A stretch of 64,000 nt of DNA from contig NZ_VANS01000004.1 in assembly GCF_005887615.1 (NCBI RefSeq), positions 299,591 to 363,590 on the forward strand, given 5' to 3'. Shown here piece by piece: positions 7,634 through 16,187 of the stretch. The stretch comes from Sulfitobacter sabulilitoris. GTDB taxonomy: Bacteria; Pseudomonadota; Alphaproteobacteria; Rhodobacterales; Rhodobacteraceae. A model generated the notes under the pieces. It did not search any database, was not told the DNA's origin, and saw only the letters and a program-made list of their open reading frames with translations. How positions within the stretch are numbered: position 1 is the first letter of the stretch; each line of letters opens with the position of its first letter. The position numbers and the translations under genes were made by a program.

Positions 7634-8389
7634 ATGGGTTTACATGAGGGTTCAGAGCGGTTGAGCGGAAAGGAAAGCGTGTTTCCTGAACTCGTGCCGC
7701 AAGAAAATCTCGGTTCAGCCGCCGATGGCCCTGCCGAACAATTCCGCACAATTGCGCCTGCCGTGCAACCGAAAAAAGATACCGCGCACCTTGATGCCCA
7801 TGTGCGCGCGACGACCGTTTCTTTCACCAACATGCATCTTTTCGGGGAACTGCTTGTCAGTTTCCTGCGCGCCCGCCACGAGACGTTCGTTGTCAACAAG
7901 GGCTGGGATCTGCCCTCTGCGGACGGTATGGAATTCGATCAATACGACACGCCGCTTGCGCGCTGGATCATCATTCACGAATTCGGCGAAATTCTGGCCG
8001 GTGTGCGCCTGACCCCGACGACGGCGCAGATCGGCATGCACAGCTACATGATCCGCGACGCGCAGCTTGGCATGTTGCCCGACATCCCCCGCGACGTGCT
8101 GTTTTTCGAGGCACCAGTGAAAAAGGAAATCTGGGAGGCGACGCGGCTGTTCCTGACGCCGGTGGTCGCGTCCAATCGCCGGATGCGGATCCAGACGATC
8201 CTGTTGCAGCAGATGGCCGCGGCGGGACGCGAGTTGGGTGCGACCCATGTCATCGGCATCGTGCCCGCGGTTTTCAGCCGCTGGATGACACGGCTGGGCA
8301 TGCTCAGCGCGGTGCCGGTGGGTCCGGTCATGACGATAGACGGTGACCGCACGCAGGCCGCCTTGATGAACGTGATGAACCCCGTGTAG
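7634..8389 (+). CDS. Acyl-homoserine lactone synthase (LuxI family), N-terminally extended
   Basis: This 251-residue protein should make an N-acyl-homoserine lactone from S-adenosylmethionine and an acyl carrier. All hallmark LuxI residues are visible: R81-x3-F85, W91, E100-x-D102-x-Y-D105, R125 in GVRLTPTT, and E168-x2-R171. The core begins near residue 60; the first ~55 residues are an extra, low-complexity extension, making the protein longer than the usual 190-230. A TTG two codons upstream is possible, but ATG 7634 is preferred. No strong Shine-Dalgarno is seen; the leader is A-rich. No luxR gene is adjacent, so this is a solo synthase, with a divergent histidine kinase as neighbour. Confidence 0.88.
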   Translation: MGLHEGSERLSGKESVFPELVPQENLGSAADGPAEQFRTIAPAVQPKKDTAHLDAHVRATTVSFTNMHLFGELLVSFLRARHETFVVNKGWDLPSADGMEFDQYDTPLARWIIIHEFGEILAGVRLTPTTAQIGMHSYMIRDAQLGMLPDIPRDVLFFEAPVKKEIWEATRLFLTPVVASNRRMRIQTILLQQMAAAGRELGATHVIGIVPAVFSRWMTRLGMLSAVPVGPVMTIDGDRTQAALMNVMNPV

Positions 8390-8409
8390 GCCGCGCGCCG
8401 GCGGCTACA
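8385..8409. terminator. Bidirectional hairpin between luxI-like and ABC1-kinase genes
   Basis: TGTAG (8385-8389), a bulged G, then CCGC (8391-8394) pair with GCGG (8401-8404) and CTACA (8405-8409) around a 6-nt loop. Both convergent stop codons (8387-8389 and 8405-8407) are inside the stem. No T-run follows on either strand. Confidence 0.45.
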
Positions 8410-9727
8410 TCCAAGGGGCGATCAGCGGGGCGATGGCCACACGGGCGCGCAACCGGCTTGCCAGCAGGTACATCCCCGCGATCTTGCGCTGCAGGAAAAG
8501 CGTATTCATCGGCGGCACGGTGTCGAACTCCCGCTCCATCCCAAAGGCAAGGCCGCGATCGCGCAGCCGGGCCGCCAGATTGCTTGCGCCGAAATCAAAG
8601 GCGGTCGGCTTGCGCAGCGGCTCCATCGCCATGTCGAACATGTCCAGCATCGTCTCGGCATGGTCGCGACGGGTGTCGGTGGTGATAAAGCCGATGTCGA
8701 GGGCCGCCGCGCGCACCGCCTGGCGATCGCCTGCGACGCCCGCCCGCATCAGGGTGCGGTACTGCGCGGCCATCTGCGGGCCGAACGCGCGGGTCGCCCC
8801 GAAATCCAGCAGCACGACCTTGCCGGTCTGCGCGTCATAGCGGTAGTTGGCGAAATTCGGGTCCGTCTGCATCAGGTGAAATTCGAAGAGTTCGCGCAAC
8901 ACCAGGTCGATCAGCAGCCGCACGGCGCGGTCGCGCACCTGCTGGGGGGCGGTGTGCAACTCTTCGATCGGCGTTCCCCTGGCGAAGGACATCGCCAGCA
9001 CGTCGCGCGTGGTCAGACCGGCGTGCAGGCGAGGCACGTGGTAATCGGGCGCGTCCGACAGCAAGCCGCCAAAACGGGCCAGCGCCTGCCCCTCGCGGTC
9101 GTAATCCGCCTCCTCGTGCAATTGTCGGCGCGCTTCGTCCAGCAGGGGGCCGATATCCAGCCCGCGCGGCACCATGCCCGACATGCGCAGCAGCGCGCCC
9201 ACGTTGCGCAGATCGCTGTCGATGCTGCGCCGCACTCCGGGATACTGCACCTTGATCGCGAGGTCCTGACCCTCTGCCGTGGTGGCGCGGTGCACCTGCC
9301 CGATGGACGCGGCGGCGATCGGGCGGACATCGAACCGTTCGAACCGTTGCATGAAATCCGGGCCCCAGGCGTGCACCAGGGTCGTCTTGAGTTGCTTTGG
9401 CGGCATGAAATGCGCATCCGACCGCAGGTGCGCCAGCATCTCCGCGACGTCAGGCGGCACCAGATCGCCCGCCTCCATCGAAATCAACTGGCCCACTTTC
9501 ATCGCCGCGCCGCGCATCTGGGCCAGTTCGTTCGTGATCCGCGCCGCGTTGCCCGGCGTCAGCAGCAGGCGGCCCAGATCGGGGCGCTGGCCGCTGGCGA
9601 TCTGCCGCCCGCCGCTGACCGCCATCGTCCCCAGCACACGCCCCGTCAGGCCGCCAAAGCGCGCCAGCCGCGACAGGCGACCGCGTGGCACGGGCAGGCC
9701 GCGTTGTTCGAACGGGGGTTTGGTCAT
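8405..9727 (-). CDS. ABC1/UbiB (AarF) family atypical protein kinase
   Basis: This 440-residue protein belongs to the ABC1/ADCK/UbiB family, atypical kinase-like ATPases that support ubiquinone biosynthesis or lipid functions. Diagnostic elements are the KxGQ motif (MKVGQLISME, about residue 76), the alanine-rich loop AAASIGQVHRA (about 138), the lysine in LAIKVQYPG, the catalytic loop TDPNFANYRYD and the metal-binding LLDFGA. It lacks obvious C-terminal membrane helices, so it resembles the soluble ABC1 subgroup rather than E. coli UbiB. It is divergent from the RegA-like gene and close to a UbiG-like gene, a context that fits quinone/redox function. Confidence 0.85.
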   Translation of the reverse strand: MTKPPFEQRGLPVPRGRLSRLARFGGLTGRVLGTMAVSGGRQIASGQRPDLGRLLLTPGNAARITNELAQMRGAAMKVGQLISMEAGDLVPPDVAEMLAHLRSDAHFMPPKQLKTTLVHAWGPDFMQRFERFDVRPIAAASIGQVHRATTAEGQDLAIKVQYPGVRRSIDSDLRNVGALLRMSGMVPRGLDIGPLLDEARRQLHEEADYDREGQALARFGGLLSDAPDYHVPRLHAGLTTRDVLAMSFARGTPIEELHTAPQQVRDRAVRLLIDLVLRELFEFHLMQTDPNFANYRYDAQTGKVVLLDFGATRAFGPQMAAQYRTLMRAGVAGDRQAVRAAALDIGFITTDTRRDHAETMLDMFDMAMEPLRKPTAFDFGASNLAARLRDRGLAFGMEREFDTVPPMNTLFLQRKIAGMYLLASRLRARVAIAPLIAPWM

Positions 9728-9865
9728 GGGTCTGGCCTTCGGATGCTTAGGCCTGATCTAGGCCGTGCCCGCGCGGTTGCCATGCCCCGCCGCACCAGCG
9801 ACCGATTGACGCGCGATGGGTCCAAAGCGGCGGCTGGTGCGTTTAAAGGACAAAGGAGTACACGA

Positions 9866-10420
9866 ATGACCGATTTCGACACGCAACCCACCGTCCTGAT
9901 CGCAGAGGACGACGACACGTTCCGCGACCGATTGGACAGGGCGATGACCAAGCGTGGCTTTGACGTGCGCGCCGTCGCATCGGTGGCCGATGCGGAGCGG
10001 GCGATCGCGGGCGATGCGCCGGATTATGCCGTGATCGATCTGCGGCTGGGCGATGGCAGCGGCCTTGATATCGTCGAGGCGCTGCGCCTGCGCAGGCCCG
10101 ACGCGCGGGCCCTGATCCTGACCGGGTACGGCGATACGCCTACCGCGGTGGCCGCCGTCAAGCTGGGTGCGGTCGATTACCTTGCCAAACCGGCGGCGGC
10201 GGATGAAATCATCGCGGCGCTCGAGGCACCGGATGGCCAGCGCCCGGCGCCACCCGAGGATCCCATCCTGCCCGATGACGCGCGCCGCCAGCACATCGAG
10301 CACGTCTTTCAGGAGGTGGGCGAGAATGTGTCGCAGGCCGCGCGGTTGCTCAACATGCACCGCCGAACGTTGCAGCGGAACCTCAAGCGCTACAACGCCG
10401 ACAGGCCGGTCACCGATTGA
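9866..10420 (+). CDS. ActR/PrrA/RegA-family redox response regulator
   Basis: This 184-residue regulator has a receiver domain (acidic IAEDDD near residue 15, phospho-acceptor aspartate in YAVIDLRLG, LTGYGD, lysine in YLAKP). After a proline-rich linker (APPEDPILP) comes a Fis-type helix-turn-helix (GENVSQAARLLNMHRRTLQRNL), the hallmark of RegA/PrrA/ActR. These regulators control photosynthesis, respiration, carbon fixation and nitrogen genes in response to redox through RegB. No RegB kinase or SenC is adjacent, unlike the common arrangement. GGAG precedes the ATG at 9866. The domain divergence (for example NLKRYNADRP at the end) suggests a second copy, but that cannot be decided from this window. 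Confidence 0.85.
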   Translation: MTDFDTQPTVLIAEDDDTFRDRLDRAMTKRGFDVRAVASVADAERAIAGDAPDYAVIDLRLGDGSGLDIVEALRLRRPDARALILTGYGDTPTAVAAVKLGAVDYLAKPAAADEIIAALEAPDGQRPAPPEDPILPDDARRQHIEHVFQEVGENVSQAARLLNMHRRTLQRNLKRYNADRPVTD

Positions 10421-10483
10421 TCGCTGGTCCGCCGCCCGCCGCGGCCTAAGTGCCACTCCAACCCAACAGCGGAGCACACCCCG

Positions 10484-11200
10484 ATGGCCCAGCCAAGCCG
10501 CAACAACCTGGATATCTACGACGACGTCGCCGCGCAGTGGTGGTCGGACGATCTGCGATGGGTGCGAACGTTGAAAAACCTCGTGCCGGGGCGGCTGTCG
10601 TGGTTCGACCGGCATATCGACTGGGCGGGGTGCGGGGTTCTCGATCTGGGCTGTGCGGGCGGTTTCATGGCCGAAGCGCTGGCGAGGCGCGGCGCGCAGG
10701 TGACCGGCATAGATCCCGCGCGGCAGGCGATCGACGCCGCCCGCCGGCACGCGACACACAATGACCTGAGCATTCGCTATGACGTCGGTAGGGGCGAGGA
10801 ACTGCCCTATGACGACGGCGCGTTCGACGCGGTGGTCTGTGTCGATGTGCTGGAACACGTGCAGGATCTGGATCGCGTGATGGCCGAGATCGCGCGCGTC
10901 CTGCGCCCGGACGGCACGTTGCTGTTCGACACGATCAACCGCAACCCCATCGCCCGCCTCGCGACCATCACCGTGGCCGAGGATTTTCTGCGGCTATTGC
11001 CCAAGGGCACGCATGATCCGGCGATGTTCATCAAGCCGGCGGAACTGCGCGCCGCCATGCGCACCGCCGGATTGGTGCCGGGCCGCTTTACCGGTCTGGG
11101 GCCGCGCGGCATCGACCGGCGTCTGGACCTGACCTTTGGGCAGTTGCCGTTGCAGACCGTGCTCTACATGGGCACCGCCGTGAAAGGGCCCGCCGCATGA
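10484..11200 (+). CDS. UbiG-like SAM-dependent O-methyltransferase
   Basis: This 238-residue class I methyltransferase resembles UbiG, which methylates ring hydroxyls in ubiquinone synthesis. Motif I is VLDLGCAGGFMAEAL (about residues 49-63); GIDPARQAID and CVDVLEHVQD are motifs II/post I. FDTINRNP matches UbiG proteins well. The N-terminus (NNLDIYDDVAAQWW) differs from the usual alphaproteobacterial UbiG start, so it may be a paralogue with another quinone-like substrate. The end overlaps the next gene by 4 nt (ATGA). Confidence 0.75.
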   Translation: MAQPSRNNLDIYDDVAAQWWSDDLRWVRTLKNLVPGRLSWFDRHIDWAGCGVLDLGCAGGFMAEALARRGAQVTGIDPARQAIDAARRHATHNDLSIRYDVGRGEELPYDDGAFDAVVCVDVLEHVQDLDRVMAEIARVLRPDGTLLFDTINRNPIARLATITVAEDFLRLLPKGTHDPAMFIKPAELRAAMRTAGLVPGRFTGLGPRGIDRRLDLTFGQLPLQTVLYMGTAVKGPAA

Positions 11201-11589
11201 CGCTGACCCTCGGCCTGCTGGTCACCGCCCTGCTGTTCGGCGGCATGACCCTGTTCGCGTTCGGCTTTGCCGCGGCACTGTTCAAAACGCTGCCTGTCGC
11301 GGAGGCCCGCAAGGTGATCCGGGCGTCCTTTCCGCATTTCTATCTGTTCGTCATCGGCGCGTCGGCCTTGGGTGCGCTGCTGTTGCTCTGGCACGATCTG
11401 TCGGGCGCGCTGCTGCTCGCGGCCATCGCGGGAACGACGGTCTGGGCACGGCAGGGCCTGATGCCCGCGATCAATGCCGCGACCGATCGCGGCGAGACCG
11501 GCCGCTTCAGGCGGTTGCACGGGCTGTCGGTGGGGGTGACGCTGCTGCACATCGTGGCTGCCGGCTACACGCTTGTTCGCCTGATCTGA
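11197..11589 (+). CDS. Small integral membrane protein, DUF4149-like
   Basis: This 130-residue protein has four hydrophobic segments and the conserved look of the DUF4149/TMEM205-like family: an N-terminal LLFGGMTLFAFGFAAALFK, then RASFPHFYLF, and a late DRGETGRFRRLHGLSVGVTLL. The role of the family is unknown. It is translationally coupled to the UbiG-like gene through an ATGA overlap, so a membrane role linked to that methyltransferase is an inference. Confidence 0.7.
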   Translation: MTLTLGLLVTALLFGGMTLFAFGFAAALFKTLPVAEARKVIRASFPHFYLFVIGASALGALLLLWHDLSGALLLAAIAGTTVWARQGLMPAINAATDRGETGRFRRLHGLSVGVTLLHIVAAGYTLVRLI

Positions 11590-11595
11590 GCGACA

Positions 11596-12783
11596 TCAGA
11601 CCGCGCCCGCCTGTTGCAGCGCCGCTATCGCGTCGGGCGCGTATCCCAGTTCGGACAGGATCGCCTGCGTGTGCTGTCCCAGCGACGGCACCGCGTCCAT
11701 GCGCGGCTCGGTGTCGCCCAGTCCGCCGGGCGGCAGCAGCGCCTGAAACGATCCGGCGGCGCTTTGAACCTCGCGCCAGCGGTCGCGGGCCCGCAATTGC
11801 GGATGCGCCCAAAGACCGGCCATGTCGTTCATCCGCGCGTTGGCGATGCCCGCCGCATCCAGCCTCGCGATCACCTCGGCGGCACTCAGCGAGGCGAATG
11901 CGCCTTCGATCTGTGTCCGCAGCGCCGCCGCGTTGGCCGCGCGCCGGGCATTCGTATCGAAGCGCGGATCGTTCGAAAGCTGCGGCTGCCGCAGGACCGT
12001 GGCGCAGAAGGCCACCCATTCGCGATCGTTCTGCAAGCCCAGCATCACGTCCTGCCCGTCGCCCGCCCGGTAGGGGCCATAGGGGCAGATCGTGGCATGG
12101 GCCGCGGCCGCGCGCGCGGGCGGCGGCGCGCCATCATAGGCGTAATACATCGGGTAACCCATCCATTCGGCCATCGCCTCGAGCATCGAGACGTCGATGT
12201 TCGTGCCGCGTCCGGTCTGGCCGCGCTGGATCAGGGCGGCGAGGATATTGGAATAGGCGTACATCCCGGCGGCGATGTCGGCGACGGAAATCCCGGCCTT
12301 GGCGGGCGCATCGGGGCTGCCGGTGACCGACAGGAACCCCGCCTCGGACTGGATCAGCAGGTCATAGGCCTTTCGATCCTGATCCGGCCCGCCGGTGCCG
12401 TAGCCTGAGATGTTGCACACGATCAGCCGGGGGTGATCGGGCGCCAGCGCCTCGTGCCCGAGGCCCATGCGCGCGGCGGCCCCCGGCGCGAGGTTCTGCA
12501 CAAGCACATCCGCCCGGTCCAACAGCTTTTGCAGAACGGCACGTCCGTCCGCGTGCTTGAGGTCGAGCGTCAGGCTTTCCTTGCTGCGGTTGGTCCAGAC
12601 GAAATGCGATGCGAGGCCCTGCACCCGGTCGTCATAGCCGCGCGCGAAATCGCCGGTGCCGGGGCGTTCGACCTTGATCACCCGCGCGCCCAGATCGGCC
12701 AGTTGACGGGTGGCGAAGGGGGCCGCGATGGCATGTTCCAGCGCGATCACCGTGATCCCGTCCAGGGGGCGCGGGGCGGTCAT
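11596..12783 (-). CDS. CaiB/BaiF (class III) CoA transferase
   Basis: This 395-residue enzyme belongs to the class III CoA transferases, which move CoA between carboxylic acids. It starts with PLDGITVIALEHAIAAPFATRQLADLGARVIKVE-type residues, shows GDFARGYD, LTLDLKHADGR and LVQNLAPGAA, and has the catalytic aspartate in SVADIAAGMYA (about residue 165). It is the last gene of the minus-strand CoA operon and overlaps the hydratase gene by 4 nt. The acid substrate is not deducible; the pairing with a MaoC-like hydratase recalls itaconate or mesaconate-type pathways. Confidence 0.88.
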   Translation of the reverse strand: MTAPRPLDGITVIALEHAIAAPFATRQLADLGARVIKVERPGTGDFARGYDDRVQGLASHFVWTNRSKESLTLDLKHADGRAVLQKLLDRADVLVQNLAPGAAARMGLGHEALAPDHPRLIVCNISGYGTGGPDQDRKAYDLLIQSEAGFLSVTGSPDAPAKAGISVADIAAGMYAYSNILAALIQRGQTGRGTNIDVSMLEAMAEWMGYPMYYAYDGAPPPARAAAAHATICPYGPYRAGDGQDVMLGLQNDREWVAFCATVLRQPQLSNDPRFDTNARRAANAAALRTQIEGAFASLSAAEVIARLDAAGIANARMNDMAGLWAHPQLRARDRWREVQSAAGSFQALLPPGGLGDTEPRMDAVPSLGQHTQAILSELGYAPDAIAALQQAGAV

Positions 12784-13640
12784 GCGCCGCGACCGTCGGT
12801 CGTGGCGGTGGCCTGCATCGCCAGCGCGCCGTCGTGCCGGCGCACCCAGAGATCGAATGTCCTGCCATCGCCGCGCGGCGCGCCCTGCACCGAGAACTCA
12901 TGCGTGTCAAAGACCGGGGCGACCGCGCGGAAGTCGAACCCTTCGATCCCCGCGCCCGGATGCTCGCGGCGCAGTAGGTCCAGCATGAGCGTCGCCAGAA
13001 GCGGGCCATGCACGACCAGCCCCTCGTAGCCCTCGGTGCCGGTGCAGAAGGGCTGGTCGTAGTGGATGCGGTGGCCATTGAACGTTAGCGCCGAGTAGCG
13101 AAACAGCAGCACCGGGTCAGGGGTGACGCTGCGCGAAAAGGCGGCATGGTCGGGCGCGCGGGGTGGCGTCGGCGCGGGCGCGTCCGCTGCGGGCAGCGCG
13201 CGGTACACGATGTCGTGCTCCTCCTCGATGCCCTTCACGTCGCCGTCAAAGACCTCGTGCCGCACGGTGACGAAGACCAGTGCGCCGCTGCGCCCGTCCT
13301 TGTGATCCACCGACATGACCGTGGATGTCTTGCGCAGGTCCCGCCCGATCCGCATCGGCGCCGACCATGTCAGCCGGCTGCCCGCCCACATCCGCCGGGG
13401 CAGCGGCACAGGCGGCAGGAAGCCCCCCAGCGCGGCGTGGCCGTCGTATCCCGCGTCCGCAAGCTTGAAGACGGGCAGGAAATGCAGCCAGTGCCAAAGC
13501 GGCGGCAGCACCGAGCCGTCGGCATAGGCCGGATCGTCGCGATCCAGCGTCGCGGCCAGCGCATTGGCGGGGAAGGGGGCGATGCGTTCCCGCACCGTCC
13601 GGGCTTTGCCGACCCACGTCTTCAGGTGGTCGATGTCCAT
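12780..13640 (-). CDS. MaoC-like hydratase (mesaconyl-C4-CoA / itaconyl-CoA hydratase type)
   Basis: This 286-residue protein looks like the HTD2/FAS1-like dehydratase group with an N-terminal hotdog half and a C-terminal catalytic half. The diagnostic stretch is LFRYSALTFNGHRIHYD, carrying the hydratase histidine and aspartate. LPPLWHWLHFLP and LGGFLPPVPLPRRMWAG are typical of mesaconyl-C4-CoA hydratase-like proteins, whose length (~280) also fits. It probably hydrates an enoyl-CoA made by the operon. It overlaps the CoA transferase gene (ATGA) and starts 7 nt after the thiamine-diphosphate enzyme gene. Confidence 0.78.
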   Translation of the reverse strand: MDIDHLKTWVGKARTVRERIAPFPANALAATLDRDDPAYADGSVLPPLWHWLHFLPVFKLADAGYDGHAALGGFLPPVPLPRRMWAGSRLTWSAPMRIGRDLRKTSTVMSVDHKDGRSGALVFVTVRHEVFDGDVKGIEEEHDIVYRALPAADAPAPTPPRAPDHAAFSRSVTPDPVLLFRYSALTFNGHRIHYDQPFCTGTEGYEGLVVHGPLLATLMLDLLRREHPGAGIEGFDFRAVAPVFDTHEFSVQGAPRGDGRTFDLWVRRHDGALAMQATATTDGRGA

Positions 13641-13647
13641 TGCCTGC

Positions 13648-15231
13648 CTACATCTCCACTTCGATCAGGACCGGCCCCGGCGTGGCGAAACCGGCGGCCA
13701 GCGCCTCGCTCAGCGCCTCGGCGGTGCTGACCGCGCTGGCCTCGGCGCCCATCGACCGGGCCATGTCGACCCAGTTGATCGCCGGACGGTCGAGCGACAG
13801 CATGTCGATGGCGCGCGGGCCCGCGTTGCCGACGCCCACGTTGGTCAATTCACCGCGCAGGATCTGGTAGCTGCGGTTGGCGAAGATCACCATCGTGATA
13901 TTCAGCGCCTCGCGGGCCATCGTCCAGATCGCCTGCACCGTGTACATCGCGCTGCCATCGCCGGTCAGCGCCAGCACCGGGCGGTCGGGGCAGGCCACGG
14001 CGGCCCCCACCGCGGCGGGCAGGCTGTACCCGATGGAGCCGCCGCAATTGTTGAGCCAGGTGTGCGGCGCGGCCCCTGCCGTCGCCGGGCCAAAGGCGCG
14101 CCCGGTGGTGATGCTTTCATCGACCACGATGGCGTTTTCGGGGATCATCTGGCCCAGAACGGCGGCGATCGTATCGGCATCGGCCGGGCCGGTGGGGGTT
14201 GCGGGCGCATTGCGTTCGGCGACGTGGGCCGGCGGCGTATCGGTCGCGCCCAGCCGTCCGCACAGCGTATCGAGCGTCGCCGTCAGGTCGTCGCCCGCAC
14301 CGGCCAGCGGCACGATCCGCGCATCGTCGCGGGTCAGCACTGCGGGTTTGCCGGGATAGGCGAAGAACCCGATGGGCGCCCGCGCGCCGACCAGCACGAT
14401 GCGGTCGAATGCCTCCAGTACCTTGATCGCGATGTCGATCGGATAGGGCACGCGCCCCACGAAGACCCGGCCCGCGCCCCGCTCCATCCGCGCATTGGAC
14501 CATTCCGACAGAATCGCGCAGCCGGTCCGCGCCGCGATGCGCCCGGCGGTCTCGAGGTTTTCCGCCGTCAGCGCACCGCCGCCCAGCAACAGCAGGCTGC
14601 CGGGACCGTCGAGCGCCTCTGCCGCCTTGGCCAGGGCGTCAGCGTCGGGCATGGCCGGGGCAGGCGGCGCTTCGGCAAAGGCGACCGCGCCGCCCTGTGT
14701 CCAGGCCGTTTCGCTGGGCAGGATCAGCGTGGCGATCTGCCCCGGTGCGGTGCGCGCGGCCTGCACGGCCTGCGCCGCATCCGCGCCCACGGTCCGGGCC
14801 GCGTGCGAGGTCTTGACCCAATGCGAGACCGGGCCCGCGATCCCTTCGATGTCCGAGGTCAGCGGGGCATCGAGCGCGATATGGCTGGGTGCGTGTTCGC
14901 CGACGATGTTGACCACGCCAGAGCCGCCCTTTTTGGCGTTGTGCAGGTTGGCCAGCCCGTTTGCCAGCCCCGGGCCAAGGTGCAGCAGCGTCGAGGCCGG
15001 CCGCCCCGCCATCCGGTAATAGCCATCCGCCGCCCCCGTTGCCACGCCTTCGAACAGCGTCAGGATCGACCGCATGCCCGGCACATGGTCCAGTGCCGCG
15101 ACGAAATGCATCTCGGAGGTGCCGGGATTGGTAAAGCAGGTGTCCACCCCGCTGCCCAGCAGCGTGCGCACGAGGCTTTCCGCGCCGTTCATCTCGTCCG
15201 TGCCGGCCGGTGCTGCGTGATCTTCTGCCAT
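13648..15231 (-). CDS. Thiamine-diphosphate-dependent enzyme (acetolactate synthase large subunit-like)
   Basis: This 527-residue protein has the three-domain layout of the acetolactate synthase/benzoylformate decarboxylase superfamily. The cofactor-activating glutamate is in TLFEGVATGAADGY (about residue 55), the central domain includes LLLLGGGALTAEN, and the ThDP/metal motif is LTGDGSAMYTVQAIW ending at FANRSY (GDGS...N). The ATG at 15231 is preceded by GGGAA; a longer upstream frame runs into the next gene and is rejected. Such an enzyme inside a CoA-ester operon suggests a decarboxylase or acyloin lyase (compare oxalyl-CoA decarboxylase, 2-hydroxyacyl-CoA lyase), not branched-chain amino-acid synthesis. 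Confidence 0.8.
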   Translation of the reverse strand: MAEDHAAPAGTDEMNGAESLVRTLLGSGVDTCFTNPGTSEMHFVAALDHVPGMRSILTLFEGVATGAADGYYRMAGRPASTLLHLGPGLANGLANLHNAKKGGSGVVNIVGEHAPSHIALDAPLTSDIEGIAGPVSHWVKTSHAARTVGADAAQAVQAARTAPGQIATLILPSETAWTQGGAVAFAEAPPAPAMPDADALAKAAEALDGPGSLLLLGGGALTAENLETAGRIAARTGCAILSEWSNARMERGAGRVFVGRVPYPIDIAIKVLEAFDRIVLVGARAPIGFFAYPGKPAVLTRDDARIVPLAGAGDDLTATLDTLCGRLGATDTPPAHVAERNAPATPTGPADADTIAAVLGQMIPENAIVVDESITTGRAFGPATAGAAPHTWLNNCGGSIGYSLPAAVGAAVACPDRPVLALTGDGSAMYTVQAIWTMAREALNITMVIFANRSYQILRGELTNVGVGNAGPRAIDMLSLDRPAINWVDMARSMGAEASAVSTAEALSEALAAGFATPGPVLIEVEM

Positions 15232-15257
15232 CGTGGTTCCCTTGTGATTGAGGCGGC

Positions 15258-16187
15258 TCAGAAGCCGTAGGTCTGTTTCAGTTTCGCCAGGGCCACCAGC
15301 GCGTCGTCGCGCCGGGCGGTCAGCGTCGTCTTGTCGGTCTGTGCCAGTTCCGCCTCGACCCCCGCAACCAGTGTTTCGCGCACCTGCGGGCTCAGGCTCG
15401 GGGTGCCGAGCGCCTTCCAGCGCGCCTCTTGCGTGGGGCCGAGGTGATCGAGGTAGTGGCGATAGCCGCCCGCGCCGCCACCCAGGTGATAGATCAGATG
15501 CGGCCCCATCAAGGCCCACCGCATTCCGGGGCCATAGGCGATGGCGCGGTCGATGTCCGCGACATCGGCAATACCCTCCGCGGCGATGTGCACCGCCTCG
15601 CGGTAGAGGGCCGCGGTCAGGCGGTTGGCCAGATGGCCCGGCAGTTCCTTTTTCACCCGGATGGGCACGCGGTGCAGCGCCAGATACATCTGTTCCGCCG
15701 TATCCATCGCCGCCTGCGACGTGGCGCGCCCGGCGACCAGTTCGACCATCGGCACCAGATGCGGAGGGTTCATCGGATGGCCCACGAGGATCCGGTCGGG
15801 ATGACGCGCCCGGGCCTGTATGTCGCTGGCCATCAGCGATGAGGTGCTGGACGCGATGACGACCTGCGCGCCCACCGCGGCCTCGATCCGGGCGACGATG
15901 TCATGCTTGACCCCGATCCGGTCGGGGCCGCATTCCTGCACGAAGCCCGCGTCCGCCAGTGCCGACATGTCGGCGGTCACACGGGCCCGGGGCGGGGTGC
16001 CGCCGGTGGCGATGTCCAGTGCGCGCAGGTGCTGCCATGCGGCGGCGATGAAATCGCGGGTCTCGGCCTCGGCCTCGGGTCGTGGGTCCACCACGATCAC
16101 CTCGGCCCCGCAGGCCAGCGCCAGCGCGGCCCAGCTCATCCCGATAAGCCCGCCGCCGACGATCCCGATCACAGGTAGATCGCTCAT
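15258..16187 (-). CDS. 3-hydroxyacyl-CoA dehydrogenase family protein (carnitine dehydrogenase / lambda-crystallin-like)
   Basis: This 309-residue NAD-dependent dehydrogenase starts with the Rossmann motif GIVGGGLIGMSWA and the NAD-binding acidic end VIVVDPRPE. SSTSSLMAS and GHPMNPPHLVPMVELV are the catalytic/signature elements of the short single-module 3-hydroxyacyl-CoA dehydrogenases that include L-carnitine dehydrogenase and L-gulonate 3-dehydrogenase. The start at 16187 gives a 4-nt overlap with the acyl-CoA ligase stop. In the operon it probably oxidises a 3-hydroxy (acyl-CoA or acid) intermediate. Confidence 0.85.
   Translation of the reverse strand: MSDLPVIGIVGGGLIGMSWAALALACGAEVIVVDPRPEAEAETRDFIAAAWQHLRALDIATGGTPPRARVTADMSALADAGFVQECGPDRIGVKHDIVARIEAAVGAQVVIASSTSSLMASDIQARARHPDRILVGHPMNPPHLVPMVELVAGRATSQAAMDTAEQMYLALHRVPIRVKKELPGHLANRLTAALYREAVHIAAEGIADVADIDRAIAYGPGMRWALMGPHLIYHLGGGAGGYRHYLDHLGPTQEARWKALGTPSLSPQVRETLVAGVEAELAQTDKTTLTARRDDALVALAKLKQTYGF

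Noticed and set aside
8660..10420. A long frame that appears to fuse a ~400-residue protein to the RegA-like regulator
   Set aside because: The upstream part is antisense to the ABC1-kinase gene; GGAG and ATG at 9866 give the normal regulator length.
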